The notes under the pieces are model-generated. The model made no database searches and was not told where the DNA came from. It was given only the letters and a program-made list of their open reading frames with translations. From assembly GCA_021399445.1 (NCBI GenBank), contig JAJTUQ010000002.1, forward strand, positions 6,138,001 to 6,202,000: a stretch of DNA of 64,000 bases. The letters are read 5' to 3'. Within the stretch, counting starts at the first letter, position 1. Each line of letters opens with the position of its first letter. The position numbers and the translations under genes were made by a program. This DNA is from Xylogone sp. PMI_703 (lineage: Eukaryota; Ascomycota; Leotiomycetes). Of this stretch, positions 11,928 to 22,841 are shown piece by piece.

Positions 11928-12557
11928 ATGCCTATTAACGGAAAATCCAAAGGGCGCTATGAGCTGCCCGTTCTCACTCCAGTGAACTTCTCTCTCACTG
12001 ACGGCACTGACATCCCACCTCCTCCGGAATCGCCTATTAAAGAAACAGCTCCAGCACTGCCGAAAATCGAAACCACCGAAGAACCCTCTACGCCGATAAT
12101 TGAAGAACATCCGGTAGCGACGCCTACAAATGGCACATTTAACAATCGTGGAAGACTGGGTTCTGTTGATGGGCCTCTCAGTCCCGCGTCATCCAAACGG
12201 GCGAGCAGCATCCGAAGATTCCTGTCGAGAAAATCACTCAATTCAAATTATGACGACGCGAATAGCTCGAGTGAGAACTTATCGGCAGGCGGATTTCAGA
12301 GACCGGAAAGCGCAATGAGCTTTGCGAGTGCGAAACCAAGTTTAACTAGGAAGAAGAGCGGGAGTTGGTTCAAGAGGCTGGGTGGCAATCGATCGAGCGT
12401 GGTTTTTGAAGATGAGTCTTTTATTGAGAAGAAGGCGCCCATACAGAAAGGACCGCCACCTCCGAAGCTACCAGAGCTGAATCAACTAAAGGCTAAGTTA
12501 GACGACAATGATGAGGGCAGTCTTGGAGGAGAGGAGCTATTCAAGAATATCAAGTGA
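11928..12557 (+). CDS. Hypothetical Ser/Pro-rich basic protein
   Basis: A single exon encodes 209 residues. I do not recognise the family. Residues 30-70 are Pro/Glu/Thr-rich and probably disordered. A basic Ser/Arg segment near residues 88-105 (KRASSIRRFLSRKSLN) and a second one (LTRKKSGSWFKRLGGNRSS, about 138-156) both look like phosphorylation or membrane-binding motifs of the RxxS type. A PPPPKLPEL tract follows, and the C-terminus is acidic. It lacks a signal peptide and transmembrane segment. Codon use, frame length and a good start context (TTCAAATG) suggest a real gene. Its role is unknown; an adaptor or scaffold is only a guess from the composition. Confidence 0.65.
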   Translation: MPINGKSKGRYELPVLTPVNFSLTDGTDIPPPPESPIKETAPALPKIETTEEPSTPIIEEHPVATPTNGTFNNRGRLGSVDGPLSPASSKRASSIRRFLSRKSLNSNYDDANSSSENLSAGGFQRPESAMSFASAKPSLTRKKSGSWFKRLGGNRSSVVFEDESFIEKKAPIQKGPPPPKLPELNQLKAKLDDNDEGSLGGEELFKNIK

Positions 12558-13419
12558 ACGTTGTGCATGAGCGAGTATAGGGATTGAGCGTCCCTCTAAT
12601 ATTTTGGATCGATATTGCTGTAGACGTTAATTGGACGTCAGAGTTGGATAGGCAAGAGTAATAGTGGCTATGAACGTGGTTATCGAGATACCCAGTCCGG
12701 CAACATGAGCGATGTCATTCATTTCTATTTCATTTATGCTTTTAACTTCTGGCGCTCATGTTGATACATTCTTAACATCCTGGGCGGTTTTATTCTAATT
12801 AGGCTGGATATTGTTCAGATACAACCACCCGGGATGTGGCAGGTTTTGCTCTGTTTCAATACCTCATGTTAGGGTTCCTTTACTCTCCCGTCACCATCCA
12901 CATAGGAGAATTGGATGGGCGTTATTTCTCTATTTTGTTTTATTGGGATCGTCATTACTTTAGGGGTGGCTGCATGAGATATAAGGCTTTGTCCAAACAT
13001 TTCCCGCAGTACTCGCTGTATGGTAGTAGTGTATCATTTAAGGGTTGGTGCCTGCAATTTGTATGTTCAAATCCAACTGTTTTTATCATATGTAATCTAG
13101 CAATGGGGAATTTGAACTCTTAGAAATTGTCTGGTGAAGGTCAGCAGGCGCCCAGTTATCTACCAATAACTATGTATTCTTTACAAACCAATTAGTAATT
13201 GTGACATTATTAACAGTAATTCAATATCCTGAACATATCCACCTACTCTTTATTCGACTTCCTTGAGTCAAAGTATGGGTCACGCTTGGGTCATCGGGAG
13301 CCACTGATATCGGAGATTTATCCTCGGCTCACCCATGACCCGAAAACGTCATCGCAGGATAGCATTCCTAACTCTTATCGTGATTGTTTCTCCAAAAACA
13401 ACATACGCACAGATCAAAT
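12558..13419. other. Intergenic region upstream of ETR1
   Basis: The region between the hypothetical ORF and ETR1 shows no reading frame with recognisable content. It should hold the 3' UTR of the first gene and the ETR1 promoter. Confidence 0.45.
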
Positions 13420-14703
13420 ATGGCTGGACCACGTACCTTCAGGGTACTGGAGAGCTCAAGATCGGCTTTACAAAGTTCTTTTAGAGCCAAATTTACCCCA
13501 TTGACATGTCGCAGGTATAAATCAGGTCCTTATGGCTATACACAGACTAAAGCCCTCATATATTCGCAATATGGCGAACCTGTTGATGTCCTTTCGTAAG
13601 TTGATCGCCTCAATTAGCAATTGGGGCTAGAGTGTTTCTACTTAAACTAATACGGAGACTAATTGGCATGTAGTCTTCATACGCACTCCATATCACCATC
13701 TCTGTCGCCTAACTCGATGATTCTTCGAACACTTGCAACTCCGATCAATCCTGCCGATGTTAATCAAATACAAGGAGTTTATCCCTCGAAACCACCATTT
13801 ACCAATCTACTTGGGACAGCTGTACCAAGTGCTGTGGCAGGGAATGAAGGTTCTTTCGAAGTCGCCTCTGTTGGATCATCCGTAAAATCGGTCTCCAAAG
13901 GTGACTGGGTGATAATGAAGAACACTGGATTTGGCACATGGAGAACTCACTTATTAGCTGAAGAAAAAGATATTATTAGAATTGATAACAAGGAAGGATT
14001 AAACCCAATTCAAGTGGGGACGGTATCAGTCAATCCATGCACTGCGTATCGGATGTTGAAAGACTTTGAACAGGTCAATGATGGAGATTGGTTCATACAA
14101 AATGGAGCAAATAGTGGAGTTGGACGGGCCGCTATACAATTGGGCAAACTATGGGGGTTGAACTCGATCAATGTTATTCGGGAACGAGCAACGCCTGAAG
14201 AGACGCAGGCAATGAAGGATGAGTTATACGCTCTTGGGGCCACAAAGGTGGTTACTGAAAATGAGCTCATGTCGAAGGGATTCACCGAGCAAGTGAAAGA
14301 ATGGACGAATGGTGGGAGAGTGCCCGTGAGACTAGGTCTCAACTGTGTCGGCGGCAAACCGACCTCGGCATTGGTCAAATGCTTATCAAGTTCTGGGCAC
14401 CTAATAACTTATGGTGCAATGTCTAAACAGCCATTACAATTGCCTAATGGATTGTTGATCTTCAAGGATATCAAGTTCAGTGGCTTCTGGGTAAGTCGGT
14501 GGAGTGAGGCTCATCCCGCCGAGAAGAAGAAGACAGTGGACGAAATCTTGGATCTTACCAGAAATGGGGTATTCAAGGATGTGCCGGTCCAAGAGTTGAG
14601 GTGGGACTGGGAGACAGAAGAGTCAAAGTTGAAGCAGGCTGTACAAGGCACATTGGAAGGATTCAGGGCTGGCAAGAGCGTTTTTGTGTATGGTGACACT
14701 TAA
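13420..14703 (+). CDS. ETR1: Mitochondrial 2-enoyl thioester (trans-2-enoyl-CoA/ACP) reductase
   Basis: Two exons (13420-13595, 13674-14703; intron 78 bp) give 401 residues. The N-terminus (MAGPRTFRVLESSRSALQSS) is Arg/Ser-rich and fits a mitochondrial presequence. The rest is a medium-chain reductase of the MECR/Etr1 type: LATPINPADVNQIQGVYP, GNEGSFEV, GDWVIMKNTGFGTW, NPCTAYRML and the nucleotide-binding QNGANSGVGRAAIQLGK. Later blocks include NCVGGKPTSALV, ITYGAMSKQP and FKDIKFSGFWVSRW. It catalyses the last, NADPH-dependent reduction in mitochondrial type II fatty-acid synthesis, which supplies octanoate for lipoate. A start 36 bases upstream (13384) is open, but 13420 gives the better presequence. 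Confidence 0.93.
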
Positions 14704-16067
14704 GAAGCTTAATAAACCGCTCGTCAATAAGATTGTCCATGATGCACACTGCAACTGATAGAAATGACAGCACTCTGAACAGCAATTCCAGGGGTCTGTA
14801 GAACATGTCAATATTGGACCTGAACCTTTGAAGCGAATCACATAGAGACCGAGCGCATGAGGCTCTGCGCAGAGGGAATATTGGCTGAAAGGAACCTATC
14901 ACCGAGCTCCTCAATACTCATCACATAATCCAATATCCAAACCTGTCACCACTTTTCTCGTACCTGCAAGTTCCCAATATTCTGCGTTTTCAGCTGGGCA
15001 CTCGTGGCTAGCCTGATATGGGCGACCCCAGAATGCCAAGGTGCCTTGGCAGTGAGGGACTTCAACATCATGATGGCTACAGCAACCAAACAGCCAGACT
15101 GACGCAATGCCGACGCCCCAGGCACAGCACCTAATTCGCGGATGCTCTTCCGAGTTGGTGCCTGGAGGCGGCATACTTAGGCTGTTAGGCAAGGGGGGTG
15201 TCTTTCTCCGCTTCTTCTGTACTGGTGCTGTACGATGAGTTGTTTCGCTTCTCGTAATCTGGACTGAGGCACAAGATTTCAAGGCTTGGATGTTCCAGTA
15301 TTCCGCCTCACACGATCATCCGATGTTTTGATTCTTTGCATTGTTTGCCATGCTTGATGCAAAGAGCGATGAGGAATACCAGACGCATATTGCAGTCAAC
15401 TCAGCGGTTGAGAGCTATGATATAGTGAAGTCGGTAGCCGTCTGCGAAAGATTATTTCTTTTCTCATGTCTAAGGTGATTTGATTCGAAAATTTCTTTTC
15501 TGTTTAACAATAATCGAAGAGCTTGTTGCGCCTCTTGCTCGGGTGTTGTCGTCAGGCCATTCTGCAGTGCAGCACCCAGTACTTGGCAAGCCATTTTTGT
15601 TGGAAGTCAACCACTGTCACTCCAATGTCTTGACATGTATCCCGTCTCCTGACGAATTGAGACTCACGTCAAGAGGGGTTTGTGTGTTCATATATTGCCA
15701 AGAATAATGCATTTCTTACCGCTGCATATTGGGGTCGAGGAACGGCTTGTCAGCCAAGCAGGGGCGGCAGCCTCCTCGTATACTGTGTACTTCGTCTGAA
15801 GTTCAATACTGCCTCTGCACCTATTTTGTTCTTAATTCGTTGCGTAATAATGCGGATGCCGTGATGGTAGCTAAATTTACCATTTGTGGCTTGAATTGAG
15901 CTGCTGTCTCGTGGCTGTAATATGGGGCAATCCACCCGTCCATATATCTTCTTGATACTGACGGTTTTCTCTATTTTGTTCTCTCTTTTCCCATTCTCTC
16001 GTTCTGCTTGCATGCAGTATACTTTCGCTTTATCGATTGGATGTACTGTTACTGGATCATCTTCAAG
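14704..16067. other. 1.36-kb gap with one doubtful minus-strand ORF
   Basis: The only notable frame is a Cys-rich 123-codon ORF on the minus strand at 14911-15282 (segments RCCAWGVGIASVWLFGCCSHH and CASVQITRSE). I cannot link it to a family, so I do not call it as a gene. The right end must contain the yapsin promoter; a CT-rich stretch at 15958-16005 precedes the start. Confidence 0.4.
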
Positions 16068-19000
16068 ATGTCCAAGTTTCTGCTCCTAGCAGTCCTCTCG
16101 CTCACAGGACGGGCTGCGGCAGTAGCCCTTCCGAAACAAAATCTTGCAAGAGCACCAGGTGTAATCAGCTTAACTCTTGATAAAGTCCAGCCGGATGTTC
16201 CTCTAGTCAAGAGACAGAATGATGTTCCCTTGATTAATAGTCAGATGGGGACTCTGTATCTCATTAATTGTAAAATACCTATACTGTACCAGAATGGTAT
16301 GTTGCTTACAATCGGTAGTCGAAATTGGTACACCACCGCAGCCAGTTACCGTAGCTATTGACACTGGATCTTCTGATACCTGGGTTAATCCAACATGCTC
16401 TGCTGCCTCTACACCATCGCTATGTGAGACCTATCCAGTTTACGATTCTACACTCTCTTCAACAGCGAATGATACTGGAAACCAAATGATCATTGCTTAT
16501 ACCCAAGGAAATGCTTTTGGAGAATACTTCTTGGATACTGTGAAAATTGGAGGTGAGTTGCCAATGCTTAATCCTATGTTTCACACATTCTGCACTGACT
16601 CGTGAACAACGAGCATTTATTAAATCGATTGCTGCTGCAGTACTGACTCTTTATAGGTACTACATTAATTGCTCAACAATTTGGGGATGCCGTCGCCACT
16701 GATTCCTTTAACACGGGTCTGATGGGAGTGGGCCCCGGCGTTGAAGTTGCTGGGTATTACACAATACTAGATCAAATGTCCCTACAAGGCGCAATAGCAA
16801 GCCGTGCATTTAGCCTTAACTTAGGTTCTGTCGATTCTGCTCAAGGTGAGCAACACTTTTCATCCCTATCTATTTGCAAAAACTGATATACCCCTAAAGG
16901 AACCATTACATTTGGAGGTATCGACACTGGAAAGTATATTGGCACATTAGAAAAATGTCCAATAATCCCATATACCTCAGCGCCAGATGGATTTTGGCGG
17001 TTTGTTACCATTGCGCCTGTGAAAAAATACGTTTCAACTGACATTCATAGCTACTGGATCACCATGACATCTGTTGGTGTCACGACACCAGGCTCGACAA
17101 CTTCGCAGGCACTGACCGATGCATCGTACAATCAGGCCGTTTTCCTCGATAGCGGTGGAACTCTAAGTCGTCTACCAGCCGATATTGTTACTTCCATTGC
17201 TGCACTCTTCCCTGGAGCCCAGAGTGCAGGAGGTGGTATATACACTGTGCCTTGCAGCACGACTAGTGAATCCGGAACAGTGGACTTTGGCTTCGGAAAC
17301 ACCATAATAAATGTACCCTACCACCAATTCATCTGGAACCAAGGTGCAGACACTTGTGTCCTTGGCGTTGCTGCCAATGACCCAGGTGATGTCACCTGGG
17401 TTCTTGGAGATACGTTCCTGCGTGGTGCATATGGTGAGCTGCCGAGCAAATATAACCTGATAGAGGAAAATCTAATGGTTGATAGCCGTCTTTGACCAGG
17501 ATAATAGCAATATTCTACTTGCTAATGCAGCAAACTGCGGCACTAACCTTCTGCCTATTGGAACTGGTCCTGATGCTGTTCCTTCCGTAGCTGGACTATG
17601 CTCACCACCTGTTACCACCACCACAACCTCTACGACCAGTACGACCTCTTCTAGCAGCAGCCTGAGTAGTACTACCACCTCTGAGATAACTACTACCAGT
17701 ACTACCACTTCCGAGACAACTACTACCAGTACTACCACTTCCGAGACAACTACTACCAGTACTACCACTTCCGAGACAACTACTACCAGTACTACCACTT
17801 CCGAAACAGCTACTACCAGTAGTAGCAGCTCCGAAACTAGTACCACTACTAGCAGTAGCAGTAGCTCTGAATCCAGTACCACCAGCTCACAGCCAACCAG
17901 CTCCAGTTCCGAGTCTACAGCCAGTATCAGCAGTACTAGTAGTAGCAGTAGCAGTTCTGAACCAACTACCACAAGTTCCGAGTCCACGACAACCAGTATA
18001 AGTAGCAGCAGCAGTAGTTCCGAGGCATCCACAACCACAACCACAACTACTACGACTACCGCTACAACCAGCACCACTACTACTAGCTCACAGCCAACTA
18101 CTAGCTCACAGCCAACTACTAGTTCAGAACAAACCACAACTAGCACCACCAGCTCTGAGCCAACAACTAGCAGTAGTAGCAGCCAAGAATCAACTAGTAC
18201 AAGTACAAAGTCAACTTCAAGTAGTCCCGAGCCAACCAGTACTACAAGTACCAGTAGCTCAGAACCGACAACTAGTTCAGATACACATACGGAGCCCACG
18301 ACTACCAGTGGGCATCACACGACCAGTGAGGAAACAACCACTTCTGGTCATCATCATCATAGTACAAGTACTCCCCATGAAACGACTACTTCTGGGCACC
18401 ATCACCATAGTACCACAAGTACCTCCAAGCATCATACAACTAGTAGTCAGGAAACAACGTCTGGACACCATCACCACAGCACCAGTTCTCATGGAACTAC
18501 CACTTCCAAGTACCATACAACAAGTGGCCACCATGAAACGACTACTTCCAAGCATCATCATCACAGTACAACAACTAGTCCTCATGAAACGACCACCTCT
18601 GGGCATCACCACCACAGTACCACTAGTGGCCACCATGAAACAACTACTTCGGGTCATCATCATCATAGTACCACTACCAGCCTTCATGAGACGACAACCT
18701 CGAAACATCACACGGAGCACACCACCACCTCCGGGCATCATCATCATAGTACAACCAGCCCATCTGAAATAAGCACGACTCATACACACACGAGGCCGAC
18801 AACTACTTCTCGGCATCATAGTCATAGTGAGTCAACTACGACAAGTCCTTATCAAACAAGCACGACTAGTACGCATACGAAGCATACTACTTCTAAGCAT
18901 CACCATTCAACAGCTAGTCAGGGAGAGACCACAACAAGTTCCACTGATACATTACCTCCATCTACCACTACAAGTCCATGTGAAACAACCTCTGGAGGCC

Positions 19001-19503
19001 AACCAACTTCTACCACAAGCTCTGAAGCAGTTACGACAACCAGCTCAGGTTATGAAGAATCTACAACTCCCTACTCAACGTCGCAAGAAACAACCTCTGA
19101 GACTACGTTCCTCACTACCACTTCCGAGGTGACTACTTATAGCACTACTTCCGTAGGCACGACCAGTGTTGAAGTAACAATCTATACCACACCGTCTGAG
19201 GGTGTCAAACAAGTGACAACGCCGGTTTCTTCTACCACGAATGTCCCAGTCAATCCCGTTCCTATCGCCTCCTCCATCTCCTATCATAGCTTCCCACTGG
19301 GTGAGACTGCATCTACCTCACCATCGGAACTGCCATCCACAACTGAACTGGCTACTAGTCCCGCTGTCCAGCCAACACCAACTCCTAGTGAAAGTAGCAC
19401 GCCAACGTTCACTCCTAATGCCGCGGGAGATAGGTTGATAACTTCGTGGAAGCTTGGAAGGATACTTACGCTCATTATTGGTTCCTACTTTATATTTGTA
19501 TAG
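16068..19503 (+). CDS. Yapsin-like GPI-anchored aspartic protease with Ser/Thr/His-rich stalk
   Basis: Six exons (16068-16269, 16319-16552, 16657-16845, 16900-16999, 17051-17433, 17486-19503) join to about 1041 residues. A signal peptide (KFLLLAVLSLTGRAAA) leads into a propeptide with a KR site. The A1 domain follows (about residues 65-410) with EIGTPPQPVTVAIDTGSSDTW and the second catalytic motif FLDSGGTLSRLP, then GDTFLRGAYAVFD. From about residue 420 to 1000 the chain is a Thr/Ser-rich stalk with 10-residue repeats (TTTSETTTTS) and, at about 640-800, seven HHHH tetrads. The C-terminus (LGRILTLIIGSYFIFV after NAAGDR) is a GPI-attachment signal. The enzyme should act at the plasma membrane or wall as a processing/sheddase protease. 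The intron at 17000-17050 is inferred from family alignment. Confidence 0.88.
17671..17820 (+). repeat. 30-bp tandem repeat, five units, in yapsin stalk
   Basis: Five adjacent 30-base units start at 17671, 17701, 17731, 17761 and 17791. The middle three are identical; the outer two carry a few substitutions. Each unit encodes one copy of the ten-residue Thr/Ser repeat, so copy-number change leaves the frame intact. Confidence 0.9.
18301..18790 (+). repeat. Degenerate His-rich repeat region in yapsin stalk
   Basis: The coding sequence repeats a module of the form TTTSGHHHHST, often followed by HETTTS. Seven HHHH tetrads and several HH pairs occur within about 160 residues. At DNA level it is a run of CATCAT/CACCAT codons in a degenerate minisatellite. 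Confidence 0.85.
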
Positions 19504-19813
19504 TCTGCAATGATATAATTGATTCACTCGTGTTAGGATTGTGTGGGTCACCAGAGGAGGGCGTGGGAGGTCTATTGTTATTTTTGTCACATTAGATTTA
19601 AATCTGATGTGGAAGTACAATAGCTAATAGCAAACTAAAATACTTATGATTCGGTATTCGTCTTATATTTACTAAGTAGGAGCTACCAGAAGTCCTTTAT
19701 AAAACCAACGTGTTCTTGTTTGACAGTGATTACTGCAGATCCCGAAACGCCGACCACCTGAGCCCGGCAATGCTATAATGGAAAATTCAAAGCAAGAGTG
19801 AACCAAACTTGGT
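19504..19813. other. Convergent spacer, yapsin / NC2 beta
   Basis: A 310-bp region between convergent genes that must carry both 3' UTRs; nothing else seen. Confidence 0.5.
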
Positions 19814-20795
19814 CTATCTATGTCGTTGTGCCGCATCTCTGAATTCCTCTTCCTGTAAGGCAAGGAGTTCTTCAGTCGACAGACCACTTTGTTCCAGCTT
19901 ATTTGCTTTCTTCTCTCGCCCCTGTCAATAGCGTTAGTTTTACAATCAGAAAGCGTATATACCATGGATGCGATGATATGCACCTTTAGTTGTTCTTTGT
20001 GCTCATTAGCAACCTCTAAGATATCGGGAACATATTCACTGAAGCCTAGTTGTTCTAAAGCCTTCGTAATATGCTCACATGCAATCGTCTTTTTACTCTC
20101 CTTCTCTGAGATCTCATTGGCTTCCGAGGAAATAAGGGTGATAAACTCAACGCAGCATTCAATCAATAGGTCCCGGGCATCTTTGCCAAAAGCCAGCCCC
20201 GATGAGGGCGGTAGGATTTCGGTTACAATTTTCTGAACGGTAGCTGAATAAACAATGCATTAGTTAGAAGGTATGAGCATGAATAGTTTGCATAGGAAAT
20301 ATTGAGAAAACTTGTTATCATTCGACTACCAACGGATAGTGATAGTGATAGAGAACTTTTGTTTCAAGTAGCATGCGACCAGGTCGTTCCATATGATGAT
20401 GTAGGAAATTGCTTGGAAGGCCATAATTATCAGATCCAGGTACAAATGTCGCCGTGAAAACCAGCATGTTTAAACAAATAGCAATAAATAGTAGTAAATG
20501 ACGTTCCAGAAATAGAAGTAACTAATATTGTACCTTTTGGTAGAGATAGATCATCATTTCCTAAATAGAAGATTAGCCTAATGAAATCTAAAAATGGTGT
20601 ATGATGTAAAAGAACGCGTATCTCGTTACGATTTTAGTTATGTCTGATCACATATTTGAAAGACACAAAACAGAACGCAATAAATTAAGCGCGTGGTAAG
20701 ATGAATAAAATAACCACAATATGACCAAAATTATTGAGATGAGAATTATTGGAATCGCGAAATCATGGCTCACCTCCAAATTCCCTATCAGACAT
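19814..20795 (-). CDS. NCB2: Negative cofactor 2 beta (Dr1), TBP-binding transcription repressor
   Basis: Four exons (20774-20795, 20534-20560, 19984-20243, 19814-19921) give 138 residues, the usual NC2 beta size. The protein starts MSDREFGGNDDLSLPKAT and carries a full histone fold: VQKIVTEILPP, FGKDARDLLIECCVEFI, SSEANEISEKESKKTI and HITKALEQLGF. After the fold comes KGREKKANKLEQSGLST and an ELLALQEEEFRDAAQ helix typical of Dr1. NC2 beta pairs with NC2 alpha and clamps TBP on DNA, blocking or modulating TFIIA/TFIIB recruitment. Introns 1 and 2 are long for this locus (213 and 290 bp) and flank a 27-base microexon; all joins keep frame. Its start codon faces the mS45 stop codon across a 470-bp gap. 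Confidence 0.92.
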
Positions 20796-21266
20796 GCTGA
20801 GAGAGATATAGCTTTTTGTTTAGGGTTTTTTCAGTGCAGCACTTGTTCTTTTTGGTAACGTGTATAAAATTATATCTCCCTCCAAGTTTGTATCAACCAA
20901 CAGAAGTGAGAGAGGGTTAAATATATGGTAGCCTTCAGGTGCTTCAGCTGGGTTTGGCGAGGCAGAGACTCAGTATTTATGCGAGGCTGGCTAAAACGAG
21001 ATGTTCGCGCTAATTCGTAGTTGGTTGGCCTGTAATATCGCACGTGATATCAGATTAGATCTTAACATGAAACGGTCTCAGATGTTAAGATCACTCTGGT
21101 TGCGAAGGAAAGTAAAGTTCGTGAACTATAATCCAGCAGTAGTTATGCACAATATTCACTTATTCATGACATCATACATTTACATTTCGACTTGATCGTC
21201 ATCTACAAAGATGTGCACCTCCGAACTCCACAGATGCTAATATACAATACAGGGTGTTGTACAAAT
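20796..21266. promoter_or_regulatory. Promoter region of NC2 beta and 3' region of mS45
   Basis: A 470-bp gap between two tandem minus-strand genes. It should hold the NC2 beta promoter. No reading frame of interest. Confidence 0.4.
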
Positions 21267-22572
21267 CTACTCTACCTTCGTGGGTATCTTTATTTGGCCT
21301 TTGCTACGGTCCATATGAGGAACTCCATAGCGCCATCCAACTCCTTTGTAGCCTCGGCCATCTGTACCAGCATCATCGACGTTGATATCCTGGATCCTAA
21401 ACTGCCATCTCACAGTTTCGATTTTCTTCACGCCAGCTTCTTGTTTAGCTCGCCGTTCTGCGGCGATTCGCCTCTTGCGCTCCTCATCCTCCTCCCTTAC
21501 TCTCGCGAGGGCTCTTCGCTCCTCGTCCGACAAGCCAGCATGTCGTTCTCGCTCCATAATTGCCAACTCTGGATGTGGGACCCTGTCATCCGCTGGTAAA
21601 AGAGTCTCATCGAAAACCTTCGCAGCATCTGTCCGGGTAAAATGCCTTGATTCAGATGTAGGCCAGAAGATCTGTTGACCAGTAGCCGTATGAACCGGAA
21701 GGTCATTAATAGATTCGTGGGGTCGGCTAGACCTGTCATCTTTAACGTACTTCGTAGTTGGCAGCATTGAGAGCATGGCCTCTTGGTATGGTGTCGCTAA
21801 CTTTTTGCCCTTTTATGTAGAAAGTTAGCTTCCATGCCTCAATAGTGGTTTTCCAAGACTTGTCAAAGATGTAGAAGTTTCAGAGAGGCTCGCATGCGTA
21901 AAATTGTGTAACCATGTAGGTGTCTTAAAGACTAATCGAATTTTTTTTGGAGATCATCATAACAGGTTGACGTGGTGGAAAATTATGAGAACATTCTGCA
22001 CTTACTTTTCGCTTCCACTCCTTTTCTATTTCCTTGAGCCGTACAACAGCTCCAACACGGCTCATCTCAACACCAAGCTCAGCACTGACTTCACGGACAG
22101 ACTTCCCTTCTCTCATTACTCTCTCCCATATAGTCTCGCGCATTTCATCACTAAGCACTGCTTGGCTGATGAATGCTCGATTCAATGGAAAAGGCCGTAA
22201 GTCGGCAGTACTCTCTGGGGGTATCTCTTGTCCATTCGGAGATCCTGTTGGTGTCGACTCTAGACTTTCGCTCGTTTCTCCATCGCTACCTTTCTCGTTT
22301 TTTCCTTTCTCGCCCTTGCTTTTTAGTGCCCGTTTTAATTGGCCGTTACTGGTATAAGCACTGAGATAATTTGTTGACCCTGCTAAGGGCTTTTCGAAAT
22401 TTTGACCTTGGCCTGTCAGCCATCGATACATCTGTCGTCGCTGTCTTGACAATCGTGCCTCGTTCTTAGAAGTAGAGGAAAAGGACCGTGACGATTGAAC
22501 ACAGTTACCAAGGTGCCTAGGCAGGATTTGAACGGATGAGAGGGCCACCCGACATGGTGTCGGTGTCGCCAT
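21267..22572 (-). CDS. Mitochondrial small ribosomal subunit protein mS45 (Bot1/Mrps35 family)
   Basis: Two exons (22006-22572, 21267-21809) flank a 196-bp intron and give 369 residues. The N-terminus (MATPTPCRVALSSVQILPR, then SSRSFSSTSKNEARLSRQRR) is an Arg/Ser-rich mitochondrial presequence. Core blocks fit the Bot1p family: MYRWLTGQGQNFEKPLAG, RPFPLNRAFISQAVLSDEM, WERVMREGKSVREVSAELGV, MSRVGAVVRLKEIEKEWKRK and KLATPYQEAMLSML. A later DVR-like RDAAKVF block and a Lys/Arg-rich helix (about 270-310) would contact rRNA. mS45 is a fungal-type mitoribosomal protein needed for mitochondrial translation. Assignment rests on motif memory rather than a search. Confidence 0.85.
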
Positions 22573-22841
22573 CGTAGGTCTCTGTGTGGGTAACCCCCGC
22601 GCAATTCGTGTGCTACATCAATTGACTAAACGTGAGCTTTAGAGTTTGGATGAGAAAAAGTTGATGGTTCAAAAATAAGCGAATCGATGATGTCCCACAT
22701 CACGTGGACTCCCCCTAATTAGTCGATAAGACCCCTCAGACTCAACCTGGAAGTGCATTGTTTAGTTCCAAAATTTACTTTCTGAGATGATTATATTCTC
22801 AATCAGAGAATTTAATTATAATCAAAGAAGGATATATAGGT

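Noticed and set aside
13000..13090. Possible tRNA (GTTCAAATCC resembles a B box)
   Set aside because: No proper A box or acceptor stem could be paired.
17671..17820. CRISPR-like array
   Set aside because: Units are directly adjacent without spacers and lie in a coding exon of a eukaryotic gene.
17472..18299. 275-codon antisense ORF full of Val and Leu opposite the yapsin stalk
   Set aside because: It mirrors the Thr/Ser repeat codons of the real gene; composition explains the open frame and it matches no domain.
18277..18825. 182-codon antisense Met-rich ORF
   Set aside because: It is the complement of His codons (CAT read as ATG) in the stalk; a shadow.
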